In this document: positions 7,301-13,440 of the stretch, in pieces
Layout: every line of letters begins with the position of its first letter
Position numbering within the stretch: position 1 is the stretch's first letter
Source of the DNA: JBILVQ01 sp044370375
GTDB lineage: Bacteria; Bacteroidota; Bacteroidia; UBA4408
DNA: 13,440 bases
Direction: 5' to 3'
Assembly: GCA_044370375.1 (NCBI GenBank)
Contig: JBILVQ010000066.1
Coordinates: 1 to 13,440 of the forward strand
Notes under the pieces: model-generated
Told to the model about the DNA's origin: nothing
The model's database searches: none
Seen by the model: only the letters and a program-made list of their open reading frames with translations
Position numbers and translations under genes: made by a program

Positions 7301-8691
7301 TTGATGGCGATGGATTCGATAATGGTAATCAAACCTTCTGTTTAGGATTAAATCCGGTCATTCCAACAGGTTATTCTGTCAACACCTTAGGAAGTGATTG
7401 CATTGACACGATGGCTTCTGTGAATTCAGCAGCTATTGAAATTTGCGGAAACTCCATTGATGATGACTGCGATGGTTTTACCGATGAAGGTTGTTGCACT
7501 GTACCTATTGTGGATTGCGGCACCCTCCTTTCCAATGCGCATTGCAACAGCAGCACCGGCTCGCTTGAAATTCTGGCGGTAAATGGCGGTGTGGCTCCTT
7601 ATCAATACTCCTTGGACAGCATCAATTATTCAACAACAAATTTGTTTAGCAATTTAATACCCGGCAATTATACCCTTTGGGTGAAGGACAACTTGGGTTG
7701 TACCTACCATGAAGCCTTCAGCATTATTGTACTTCCCGATCCTGTTGCCAATGCAGGTCCTGACAAAGAGGTTTGCATAGGAAGTTTTGTTGCACTTTAT
7801 GGAAGCGGTGTTGGATTTTATTCATGGGATATTCCTGGCGCAAACCAAAGCAGTGTGGCGGTAAGTCCGCAACAAACCACCACCTATACCCTTACGCTTA
7901 GTGATGCCAACGGCTGCAGCAGCTCAGATCAAGTAACGGTTACCGTCCTCCCCAAAACAGAGATATTTCCTGCTACAGATACCCTTTTCTTGTGTGAATC
8001 AGCCTCACCGATTGAACTCAACTACTATGAACCGCAGGGCGGGACCTATAGCTCATCCATCATTAAAAGCGGAGTAATTGAAACGGAAAATGTTTTTCAA
8101 GGATTTTATTCAGCCAGTTATAAAATTATGGACAGTGAAGGTTGTTTCTGGACCAAAAATTTCGTAATTGATTATGGAACGGCAAGCATCCAACTGCCCG
8201 AAATTATCACCGGAATAAAAGATAAGCCTATTGACATTTATCCTGAAATCAATTACTCCAGAGGCAGCAGGAACACTGAATATTTATGGGAACCGGCTGC
8301 ATTGTTTAACAATCCGAATTTAGAAAATCCACAAATCACCAGCAACAAAGACACCCTGATTTCAATTACTGCCACCACCGATTTTTGTACAACGTACAAG
8401 AGTGCAAGAATGGTGTTAACAGAAGAAGGAGATTTAGATTTAATCATGGTGAATACAGGAAGTTCGGGAGAATGGGTATTAGCATTGGAGAATGGATCAG
8501 ACAATCGCGAATTAGAGGTCTTTATTTTTGATGCCAAAGGGGCCATCATTTACCAATCTATAAGGTCCATTGTTCCGGGTAAAAACAAATTCCCCTTTAG
8601 CTTAGCTGTTTACCCTGATGGCGTTTACTTTATCAAAGCCAAGGTATCCAATTTGCAAAAAACCATCAAAGCGGTGAAGACCAGCAGTTAG
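4357..8691 (+). CDS. Giant secreted protein with MopE-like Asp-rich metal-binding repeats and T9SS-type tail
   Basis: From ATG 4357 the protein has 1444 residues. The frame extends upstream to a TTG at 4312, but that lies inside the hairpin. ATG 4375 is an equally plausible start and places the signal peptide (Lys followed by VILFHFLLILQVQA) closer to the N-terminus. Order by residue from 4357: 1 to about 31, signal peptide; about 32-221, Ig-like segments including WYDQ and TGNTFTTPF, resembling CHU_C-associated Ig-like domains; 222-1046, about 17 units of the DxDxDG...C...DCDDNN type, closed by EICGNSIDDDCDGFTDEGC, as in MopE-like putative metal-binding proteins; then one SprB-like unit, a PKD-like domain, and a tail paralogous to that of the upstream gene. 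The acidic DxDxDG loops suggest binding of Ca2+ or another metal, though the ion is not determined by sequence. Likely exported by T9SS and surface-exposed. Biological role unknown. Confidence 0.9.
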   Translation: MVKNYFMSKTSVCLKVILFHFLLILQVQAFGMSSNMAGGIIIPGPFIFNVSGSDTLCSYYQNDTVYLSGSEIDVTYFLIHNGSNTFYTQLGNSNGTPLYFPEILGPGIYQILAIHDFTGLSSLMNGEAIMTLAPLPALTSLNIPNACNPGSLLLQASFENAGVEWYDQPVDFPYLDTGNTFTTPFIASNTFFYIRPSVEGCYYENYITIPVTIGANAIQFADADGDGFGDPTDSIVNCNSLAGYVSNSLDCDDNNQNVWNSDIFYVDIDQDGFHSSEISLCYGTNTPVGYSAGTLGEDCDDNNANIWVQNIVYVDLDGDGYHGSTAVGCFGIPLPADHYYFSAGQDCDDNNPALYNSQLIYLDLDGDTYHSATLLHCTANPLPPDYYTFTEGFDCDDNNISIGQGIQYFKDNDQDGYYVFDSIFCSPPVGPEWVLISNTSGDCDDNDINAYQLNTVFIDVDGDGYDNGTVNLCFGDFLPAGYNYNSSGSDCDDNDFNVQYTQGYYLDADGDGFYLAYLESCTNPGPDWQTSADQQGDCNDNDENYYYSSNFYIDTDGDGYDNGQEVVCYGYSTPSGYSGFTNGPDCDDSNDTLNTGLTYYLDADNDGYFVSSIYACSNPGAGYTSIQGIQGDCNDNDNTLQVGIDYYLDADNDGHYVSILYACNNPGAGYTTSQGILGDCDDNNNNVFVTQILYIDNDNDGADNGTDTLCIGSTIPAGYSLNSTGNDCDDNNNALQAGLTYYLDADNDGCFVSSLFACNNPGAGYTSTQGISGDCDDNNNNVFITQILYIDNDNDGADNGTDTLCIGSTIPAGYSLNTIGSDCDDNNNALQTGLTYYLDADNDGYFVNSIYACSNPGAGYTTTQGISGDCNDNDNGIYVSQLLYIDNDNDGADNGTITLCIGANIPSGYSLTTSGSDCDDNNNALQIGINYYLDADNDGYYVSSIYACNNPGTGYTTTQGISGDCDDGNDTLFNSIMLYIDLDGDGFDNGNQTFCLGLNPVIPTGYSVNTLGSDCIDTMASVNSAAIEICGNSIDDDCDGFTDEGCCTVPIVDCGTLLSNAHCNSSTGSLEILAVNGGVAPYQYSLDSINYSTTNLFSNLIPGNYTLWVKDNLGCTYHEAFSIIVLPDPVANAGPDKEVCIGSFVALYGSGVGFYSWDIPGANQSSVAVSPQQTTTYTLTLSDANGCSSSDQVTVTVLPKTEIFPATDTLFLCESASPIELNYYEPQGGTYSSSIIKSGVIETENVFQGFYSASYKIMDSEGCFWTKNFVIDYGTASIQLPEIITGIKDKPIDIYPEINYSRGSRNTEYLWEPAALFNNPNLENPQITSNKDTLISITATTDFCTTYKSARMVLTEEGDLDLIMVNTGSSGEWVLALENGSDNRELEVFIFDAKGAIIYQSIRSIVPGKNKFPFSLAVYPDGVYFIKAKVSNLQKTIKAVKTSS
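5020..7494 (+). repeat. Array of about 17 MopE-like Asp-rich repeats
   Basis: I count 17 DCDDN/DCNDN-like cores (the last degenerate, DCIDT), each preceded by a DxDxDG-type loop (DADGDG, DLDGDG, DNDNDG, DADNDG) and a single Cys about midway. Unit lengths vary in the first half and settle at 47 and 48 residues later. One loop reads DLDGDT (around 5443), replacing the usual Gly, and one reads DNDQDG. The array ends with the C..D.DCDG..DE.C capping motif at 7438-7494, the usual closing element of MopE-type repeat regions. Confidence 0.88.
6391..7245 (+). repeat. Higher-order 285-bp double repeat, three full copies
   Basis: The DC core of one subtype lies at 6391, 6676, 6961 and 7246, and that of the other at 6535, 6820 and 7105, all exactly 285 bp apart. 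Each 285-bp unit joins a 48-residue subtype (ILYIDNDNDGADNG, TLCIG) and a 47-residue subtype (YYLDADNDGY, ACNNPGAGY). The unit starting at 6250 is a lone 141-bp copy of the second subtype, so the double unit appears to have arisen and then been amplified within the older array. Confidence 0.9.
7984..8688 (+). other. C-terminal cassette of the MopE-like protein, paralogous to that of the upstream gene
   Basis: This region is 235 codons from LFLC to the end, matching the 236-codon cassette at 3563-4270 with conserved landmarks in the same order (TGI, WEP..LFN, ENP, GKNK, DGVYFIKA). Divergence is substantial, so this is paralogy and not a recent copy. The last 80 or so residues resemble a T9SS type A sorting domain. 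Confidence 0.85.
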
Positions 8692-8742
8692 AAAATACAC
8701 ATTAATTCAGAATAACAAAGCCCTGAACATCGCTCAATTTCC

Positions 8743-8750
8743 TATCTTTG
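8743..8750 (+). promoter_or_regulatory. Bacteroidota -7 promoter element (TATCTTTG) for ribD
   Basis: TATCTTTG matches the Bacteroidota sigma-A -7 consensus TAnnTTTG exactly, in the 63-bp gap before ribD and on the right strand. I see no clear TTG -33 box about 20 bp upstream (only CTG at 8723). The element ends 4 bases before the ATG at 8755, so transcription would start at or very near the start codon. Confidence 0.6.
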
Positions 8751-8754
8751 CGGG

Positions 8755-9807
8755 ATGCAAACAGCGCAGGAAAAATGGATGAGCCGAGCAATCTTTCTGG
8801 CAAAACTCGGCCTTGGAAAAACCTTGTCGAATCCATTGGTAGGTGCTGTTGTGGTAAAGAATAACCGCATCATTGGCGAAGGATTTCATCATGCTTTTGG
8901 AGGTGCTCATGCTGAAGTTGAGGCATTGAAACACCTCAGTGCTGAGGATTGTGTAGATGCCGCCTTGTATGTTACCCTGGAGCCTTGCAGTCATTTTGGA
9001 AAAACACCCCCATGCGCAGATTTGATTCTGGAAAAGGGCATCAAAAAAGTTTATGTTGGAAATGTAGATCCTCATCCTTTGGTTGGAGGTAAGGGCATTG
9101 AAAAACTGAAACAGGCGGGTGTTGAAGTAGCACTAGGAATTTTAGAGGAAGCTTGCAAAGAAATGAATGTTCGTTTTTTTACACGACTTGAAAAAAAGCG
9201 TCCTTATGTCATTTTGAAATGGGCACAATCGTTGAATGGGGTAATGGGGTTGGGCTATATCCATGACCCTAGCAAAGGAAAAATTTCGAATGCGCTCACA
9301 GTACCCTTCACCCATCGTTGGAGATCAGAAGAACAGGCCTTATTGGTAGGTTGTAATACCATCATCAATGACCATCCAATGCTCAATGTAAGAGCATGGA
9401 CAGGCAAAAATCCGATCATTATCATTCTTGATCCTAATGGACGAATTGACGGAAAGCAATATAAAATTTTTGAAGGCAAAACAGCGAAAGACATCATGGT
9501 TTTTTCGGTGGATGACAAGATTAGCCGGCCAGAGGATTTTCGGATTTTGCTAAAGACCGAAGAATTTACGCTTACCAACATATTATCGCATCTAGCGCAA
9601 AAAGACATCAATTCGCTGATGGTAGAAGGAGGATCAAAAACGATTCAACAATTTCTGGATGCATCTTTATGGGATGAAATAAGATACTTCCAATCAGATT
9701 CCTTTCTCTCAGGTACAGTTATGGCGCCTGCCATCAAAAATGCCTATTTACATGAAAAAATAACAATCGCCAACAACACGCTTTACACCTTTAAACCCAA
9801 CGAATGA
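8755..9807 (+). CDS. ribD: Bifunctional riboflavin biosynthesis protein RibD (deaminase/reductase)
   Basis: 350 residues, the usual length for fused RibD. It catalyses two cytoplasmic steps of riboflavin synthesis: deamination of the diaminopyrimidine ribosyl phosphate, then NADPH-dependent reduction of the ribosyl side chain. The N-terminal zinc deaminase domain shows NPLVGAVVV (26-34), HAE (52-54; His ligand and catalytic Glu) and PCSHFGKTPPC (77-87; Cys ligands). The C-terminal reductase domain, from about 148, shows KWAQSLNG (155-162) and the VEGG nucleotide-binding motif (290-293). The start at 8755 fits the family N-terminus and lies just after a -7 element. The stop overlaps the start of the transporter gene (ATGA). 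There is no room for an FMN riboswitch in the 63-bp leader gap and none is visible. Nothing appears broken. Confidence 0.96.
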   Translation: MQTAQEKWMSRAIFLAKLGLGKTLSNPLVGAVVVKNNRIIGEGFHHAFGGAHAEVEALKHLSAEDCVDAALYVTLEPCSHFGKTPPCADLILEKGIKKVYVGNVDPHPLVGGKGIEKLKQAGVEVALGILEEACKEMNVRFFTRLEKKRPYVILKWAQSLNGVMGLGYIHDPSKGKISNALTVPFTHRWRSEEQALLVGCNTIINDHPMLNVRAWTGKNPIIIILDPNGRIDGKQYKIFEGKTAKDIMVFSVDDKISRPEDFRILLKTEEFTLTNILSHLAQKDINSLMVEGGSKTIQQFLDASLWDEIRYFQSDSFLSGTVMAPAIKNAYLHEKITIANNTLYTFKPNE

Positions 9808-10682
9808 TTTTTCTTTTTCTCTCCATTGTTGTCAATGCCTTATTGATTATTGCCTTCAAGATATTTCCGCGCTATGGCATCAACAGTTTTCAGGCCATTA
9901 CAGCCAATTACTATACTGCATCAATACTTGGCTTTCTGTTATCTGGATTAAATCCTTTGACCCATCACAGTGGCAGAGAAATATGGTTAATGCCGGTAAT
10001 CGTTTTAGGCTTCATGTTTATTTCCTTGTTCTATTTGATATCGCTAACCACTGAAAAAATTGGTATTTCGGTGGCCTCCGTTTCGAATAAAATGTCGGTG
10101 GTGATACCCGTAAGTATTGCCGTATTTTTATATGATGAAAAATTATCGCTTCTTCAGATATCGGGAATCGTGCTCGCCATTGTAGCAGTGATTTTTGTTT
10201 CTCTTCGCAATGGACAGGAAAACGGTCCTAAAGTAAGCGGCTGGCTGAAAATAGGATTACCGGCTATCCTTTTTGTAGGATGTGGAGCTTTAGATGCCTT
10301 GATAAATTACCTGCAATTTAAAGTAGTGGATGCGCAAACCAGCAATGAATTTTTGTTATCCTTTGGCTTTTCCATTGCTGGCATTTTAGGAACCATTGCT
10401 CTTCTTATCCTTGTGGCAAGCGGAAAACAACAATTTCACGGAAAAAGCATCATGACAGGGTTGTTGCTAGGCATTCCCAATTTTTTCTCGATGTTTCTGG
10501 TAATGCTAGGTCTTCAAAGTGGTTTTTTGCAAGCCAGTGAATTTTTTTCCATCAACAACATCGGTATCGTGGTGTTAGCTTCAGCCATCGGATACTTTGG
10601 TATGGGCGAAGAATTATCGGCCATGAACAAAGGAGGCATTGCGCTTTCGGTATTGGCCATCGTAATGTTGGCCTTTGGATAA
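9804..10682 (+). CDS. EamA/DMT-family membrane transporter
   Basis: 292 residues with about ten hydrophobic segments (roughly 1-19, 33-49, 61-81, 88-109, 117-134, 147-166, 183-205, 216-237, 246-264 and 274-291), in the two-fold arrangement of the drug/metabolite transporter superfamily. Each half ends in a similar stretch: DEKLSLLQISGIVLAIVAV near 111-129 and EELSAMNKGGIALSVLAIV near 269-287. Its ATG overlaps the ribD stop by four bases (ATGA), which implies translational coupling. The substrate cannot be read from the sequence. Because at least one EamA-family protein (RibN) transports riboflavin, a flavin-related role is possible but only inferred from the neighbourhood. Confidence 0.88.
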   Translation: MIFLFLSIVVNALLIIAFKIFPRYGINSFQAITANYYTASILGFLLSGLNPLTHHSGREIWLMPVIVLGFMFISLFYLISLTTEKIGISVASVSNKMSVVIPVSIAVFLYDEKLSLLQISGIVLAIVAVIFVSLRNGQENGPKVSGWLKIGLPAILFVGCGALDALINYLQFKVVDAQTSNEFLLSFGFSIAGILGTIALLILVASGKQQFHGKSIMTGLLLGIPNFFSMFLVMLGLQSGFLQASEFFSINNIGIVVLASAIGYFGMGEELSAMNKGGIALSVLAIVMLAFG

Positions 10683-10700
10683 AAAATTGTTTTAAACCAG

Positions 10701-11315
10701 ATGGAATTGTTTATACCTGAAGGACAATTTTCAGGAGAATATAGCAGTAAAGGAAGCAAATTCATTGCCTTAGGTTATCCGGTTCAATCGGAAGAAGAAG
10801 TAAAGGCAATACTCCGTGAAATGCGTAGCAATGCTGCGTACAAAGGTTCCCGGCATTTTTGCTATGCCTATCGTTTGGGTTGTCCGGTTAGTGAAACCAG
10901 GGCCAATGATGACGGAGAACCCTCGGGAACCGCCGGAAAACCCATTTTAAACCAAATTGAATCGCATCAACTGACCAATATTTTGGTAGTAGTGGTGCGC
11001 TTTTTTGGAGGAATTTTACTTGGTACCGGCGGATTAATACAGGCTTATCGTGAAGCCACTGCCATTTCGATGAAAAATCTGTCCCTAAAAAGGATAGAAC
11101 CGATGGAAATTTGGGAAGTTTCGGGTGATTTTTCGATGCAAACCATGGTAGAAAACCGCTGTAAAAAAGCGGATGCCCTTATTGTGGAAAAAGAATTTGA
11201 CACTGGATTCAGATTTTTAGTAAAAATTAGCCAAAAAAATGCCGAAGAATGGGCTCGTTTTTTAGCCGAAAGCAGCCATCAATCGCTGCTTCTAAAAAGG
11301 GTGGAAAATTGTTAA
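10701..11315 (+). CDS. yigZ: YigZ/IMPACT family protein (UPF0029 and DUF1949 domains)
   Basis: 204 residues, the usual size for the bacterial YigZ group. The N-terminal IMPACT (UPF0029) domain shows KGSRHFCYAYRLG (48-60), DDGEPSGTAGKPIL (70-83) and VVRFFGGILLGTGGLIQAY (98-116), which are the family signatures. The rest (about 135-204) fits the small DUF1949 domain. The eukaryotic relative IMPACT acts on the Gcn2 stress pathway; the bacterial function is not well established, and a role in translation or nucleic-acid binding has been proposed from structure. The gene starts 18 bp after the transporter stop with no promoter visible between them, so it is probably the third gene of the ribD operon. 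Confidence 0.93.
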   Translation: MELFIPEGQFSGEYSSKGSKFIALGYPVQSEEEVKAILREMRSNAAYKGSRHFCYAYRLGCPVSETRANDDGEPSGTAGKPILNQIESHQLTNILVVVVRFFGGILLGTGGLIQAYREATAISMKNLSLKRIEPMEIWEVSGDFSMQTMVENRCKKADALIVEKEFDTGFRFLVKISQKNAEEWARFLAESSHQSLLLKRVENC

Positions 11316-11334
11316 GCAAAATGTTAATAAAATA

Positions 11335-11370
11335 GCCGAAAAAACAGGCAATTCAGACAGGTTTTCCGGC
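11335..11370 (+). terminator. Possible weak terminator after yigZ
   Basis: GCCG at 11335-11338 can pair with CGGC at 11367-11370, followed inward by one mismatch and four A-T pairs, with a loop of about 17 bases. A T-rich stretch (TATTTTT, 11373-11379) follows. The stem is imperfect and the loop long, so this is only a candidate. Confidence 0.25.
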
Positions 11371-11372
11371 TG

Positions 11373-11388
11373 TATTTTTGTATCTTCG
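11373..11388 (+). promoter_or_regulatory. gyrB: Candidate gyrB promoter -7 elements
   Basis: Two adjacent matches occur in the 114-bp gap before gyrB: TATTTTTG (11373-11380), which fits TAnnTTTG exactly, and TATCTTCG (11381-11388), which has one mismatch. Either would give a 5' leader of roughly 35-45 bases. No convincing TTG -33 box is visible, so the choice between them is open. Confidence 0.4.
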
Positions 11389-11429
11389 CAAGGTCAAATT
11401 TTCGAATTACCTAAAGCACAAAAAATACT

Positions 11430-13394
11430 ATGTCTGAGACAGTTAAAGAAGGAAGAAAAATGGATGATTATTCGGCGGATAGCATTCAGGTTTTAGAGGG
11501 GTTGGAAGCGGTTAGAAAAAGACCCGCAATGTACATCGGTGATACCGGTTTCAAAGGATTGCACCATTTGGTTTATGAGGTGGTGGATAATTCCATTGAT
11601 GAGGCCTTGGCGGGCCATTGCGACACGGTGAATGTTTTTATCCATGAGGACAATTCCATTACGGTAAAGGATAATGGCCGTGGTATTCCAACCGATTATC
11701 ACGCCAAAGAAAAGAAATCTGCCCTTGAAGTGGTAATGACCGTGCTGCATGCCGGTGGTAAATTCGATAAAGATTCCTACAAGGTTTCCGGTGGTTTGCA
11801 TGGTGTAGGAGTTTCCTGTGTGAATGCACTTTCTACTTTATTGCGCGCCATTGTTCATAGAAATGGTAAAATCTATCAGCAAGATTACTCTTGCGGTAAG
11901 CCTTTGTTTGATGTTAAGGAAATCGGAGTAACCGAAGAGCATGGAACTACTGTGCACTTTAAACCTGATGGAAGTATTTTTACCACCACCGAATACAACT
12001 TCGATACGCTTTCATCTCGTTTGCGCGAGCTGGCCTTCCTAAACAAAGGAATTCGCCTTAACCTTACCGATGAGCGTGAAAAAGACAATGACGGAAATTT
12101 CAAGAGTGCCTCTTATTTTTCTGAAGGCGGACTCAGCGAGTTTGTTAAATACCTGGATGCAACCCGCGAAAAATTAATTGAAGAACCTATTTATATTGAA
12201 GGTGATAAGTTTGGAATGCCTGTTGAAGTGGCCCTCACCTACAATTCTTCTTTCTCTGAAAATGTTCACTCTTACGTTAACAACATCAACACCCACGAAG
12301 GTGGAACCCACCTTTCCGGATTCAGAAGAGGATTAACAAGAACCTTAAAAAGTTATGCCGAAAAATCCGGTATGCTATCAAAAGTAAAATTTGAAATAGC
12401 CGGAGATGATTTTCGTGAAGGACTAACGGCAGTTATTTCTGTTAAAGTTCAAGAGCCTCAGTTTGAAGGACAGACCAAAACCAAATTAGGAAACAATGAG
12501 GTAATGGGTTCTGTGGATATGGCCGTTAGTGAAATGCTCAACAACTACTTGGAAGAAAATCCAAAGCAGGCCAGAATGATTGTTGACAAGGTGATTCTTG
12601 CTGCCACCGCTCGTCATGCTGCCCGTAAGGCGCGTGAAATGGTGCAAAGAAAGAATGTTTTGACCGGAACCGGATTACCCGGAAAATTATCCGACTGCTC
12701 CGAAACAGATCCATCACAATGCGAATTGTACCTGGTAGAGGGTGATTCGGCAGGTGGAACCGCCAAACAAGGAAGAAACAGAGCTTTTCAGGCCATCCTT
12801 CCGCTGCGTGGTAAAATCCTCAATGTGGAGAAAGCAATGATGTACAAAATCTTCGAAAATGAGGAGATCAAGAACATGTTCACCGCCATGGGATTAACCA
12901 TTGGTACGGAAGACGACAGTAAGGAATTGAACCTAACAAAACTTCGTTACCATAAAATTATCATCATGACCGATGCCGACATCGATGGTAGTCACATCAC
13001 AACGCTTATCCTTACCTTCTTCTTCCGCTATATGAAGCAATTGATTGAGAATGGATATGTTTACATCGCAACTCCTCCACTCTATTTGGTAAAGAAAGGT
13101 AAAGATCAAAGGTATTGCTGGAATGAGGAAGAACGCCTCGGTGCCATCAGAGATTTTTCTGAACCCGGAAAAGAAAGCAGTGTCAATATTCAACGATACA
13201 AAGGTTTGGGTGAAATGAACGCTGAACAATTATGGTCAACCACCATGAATCCTGAATCCAGAACCCTCCGACAAGTTACCATTCAAAGTGCTGCCGAATC
13301 AGATCATATTTTCTCGATGCTGATGGGTGATGAAGTACCACCACGCAGAGAGTTTATTGAAGCCAATGCACGTTACGCAAAAATTGACGCTTAA
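11430..13394 (+). CDS. gyrB: DNA gyrase subunit B
   Basis: 654 residues, the normal length for GyrB lacking the insertion found in some proteobacterial forms. It is the ATPase subunit of type IIA topoisomerase; with GyrA it introduces negative supercoils. The GHKL ATPase domain shows E50 and N54 in EVVDNSIDEA, DNGRGIP (81-87) and GGLHGVG (121-127). The transducer domain carries QTKTKLGN (348-355; Lys350 would contact ATP). The TOPRIM domain has EGDSAGG (437-443), PLRGKILNVEKA (458-469) and DADIDGSH (515-522), with the catalytic Glu and the Asp pair intact. QRYKGLGEMNAEQLW (588-602) marks the C-terminal region. The start at 11430 follows an A-rich stretch; an in-frame ATG at 11460 would also leave the whole domain intact. 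ParE is the main alternative identity, but length and motifs fit GyrB. Confidence 0.97.
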   Translation: MSETVKEGRKMDDYSADSIQVLEGLEAVRKRPAMYIGDTGFKGLHHLVYEVVDNSIDEALAGHCDTVNVFIHEDNSITVKDNGRGIPTDYHAKEKKSALEVVMTVLHAGGKFDKDSYKVSGGLHGVGVSCVNALSTLLRAIVHRNGKIYQQDYSCGKPLFDVKEIGVTEEHGTTVHFKPDGSIFTTTEYNFDTLSSRLRELAFLNKGIRLNLTDEREKDNDGNFKSASYFSEGGLSEFVKYLDATREKLIEEPIYIEGDKFGMPVEVALTYNSSFSENVHSYVNNINTHEGGTHLSGFRRGLTRTLKSYAEKSGMLSKVKFEIAGDDFREGLTAVISVKVQEPQFEGQTKTKLGNNEVMGSVDMAVSEMLNNYLEENPKQARMIVDKVILAATARHAARKAREMVQRKNVLTGTGLPGKLSDCSETDPSQCELYLVEGDSAGGTAKQGRNRAFQAILPLRGKILNVEKAMMYKIFENEEIKNMFTAMGLTIGTEDDSKELNLTKLRYHKIIIMTDADIDGSHITTLILTFFFRYMKQLIENGYVYIATPPLYLVKKGKDQRYCWNEEERLGAIRDFSEPGKESSVNIQRYKGLGEMNAEQLWSTTMNPESRTLRQVTIQSAAESDHIFSMLMGDEVPPRREFIEANARYAKIDA

Positions 13395-13403
13395 TCCAAT
13401 TGT

Positions 13404-13440
13404 ATGAGAAAAAGTATTTTTTCCCTCGCTATGTTTTTTC
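13404..13440 (+). CDS. Start of an unidentified gene with probable signal peptide (3' end outside window)
   Basis: An ATG 9 bp after the gyrB stop opens a frame reading MRKSIFSLAMFF to the window edge. Two basic residues followed by a hydrophobic run look like the beginning of a signal peptide or lipoprotein leader. The short gap suggests co-transcription with gyrB. Twelve residues are too few to identify the protein. Confidence 0.55.
   Translation, partial: MRKSIFSLAMFF

Noticed and set aside
4913..7332. Open frames of 60-125 codons in other frames across the Asp-rich repeat region
   Set aside because: They arise from repetitive GAT/AAT-rich codons, are Met/Ile-rich without domain features and overlap a well-supported gene.
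8692..8754. FMN riboswitch before ribD
   Set aside because: The gap is only 63 bp, shorter than the aptamer, and I see none of its conserved segments; the promoter element sits next to the ATG.

Overview
The window looks like a chromosomal segment of a Bacteroidota bacterium, probably a flavobacterium- or Cytophaga-like member. Three things point there: two very large secreted repeat proteins ending in type IX secretion (T9SS)-like C-terminal sorting regions; a TAnnTTTG-type -7 promoter element directly before ribD; and housekeeping proteins (RibD, GyrB) with no Shine-Dalgarno sequence that I can see before their starts. By eye the DNA is moderately AT-rich with no abrupt change in composition. 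All recognised genes are on the + strand. I see no tRNA, rRNA, CRISPR array, insertion sequence or phage gene.

Positions 2-4273 hold the 3' part of a giant gene for a SprB-repeat surface protein. Its start lies upstream of the window. It consists of nine visible copies of a 222-bp (74-residue) repeat, then four diverged copies of a 234-bp (78-residue) repeat, several Ig/PKD-like domains and a sorting tail. A strong hairpin at 4281-4312 follows. Positions 4357-8691 encode a second giant secreted protein: signal peptide, Ig-like N-terminal region, about 17 Asp-rich MopE-like putative metal-binding repeats (partly organised as 285-bp double units), one SprB-like unit, a PKD-like domain, and a C-terminal cassette of about 235 residues paralogous to that of the first protein. 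The two neighbours therefore share a back end but carry different repeat arrays.

From 8743 onward the region is housekeeping. A TATCTTTG element sits 4 bases before the ATG of ribD (riboflavin biosynthesis). The ribD stop overlaps the ATG of an EamA/DMT-family transporter, and a YigZ/IMPACT-family gene follows after 18 bp, so these three probably form an operon. After a 114-bp gap with possible promoter and weak terminator signals comes gyrB (11430-13394, complete). The first 37 bases of another gene, whose visible residues look like the start of a signal peptide, begin 9 bp after gyrB.

The most interesting content is the pair of repeat-protein genes. Their repeats are nearly invariant as protein yet heavily diverged at silent sites. 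Two adjacent 222-bp copies differ at 18 codons with no amino-acid change (hand count). No gap between genes exceeds 300 bases.
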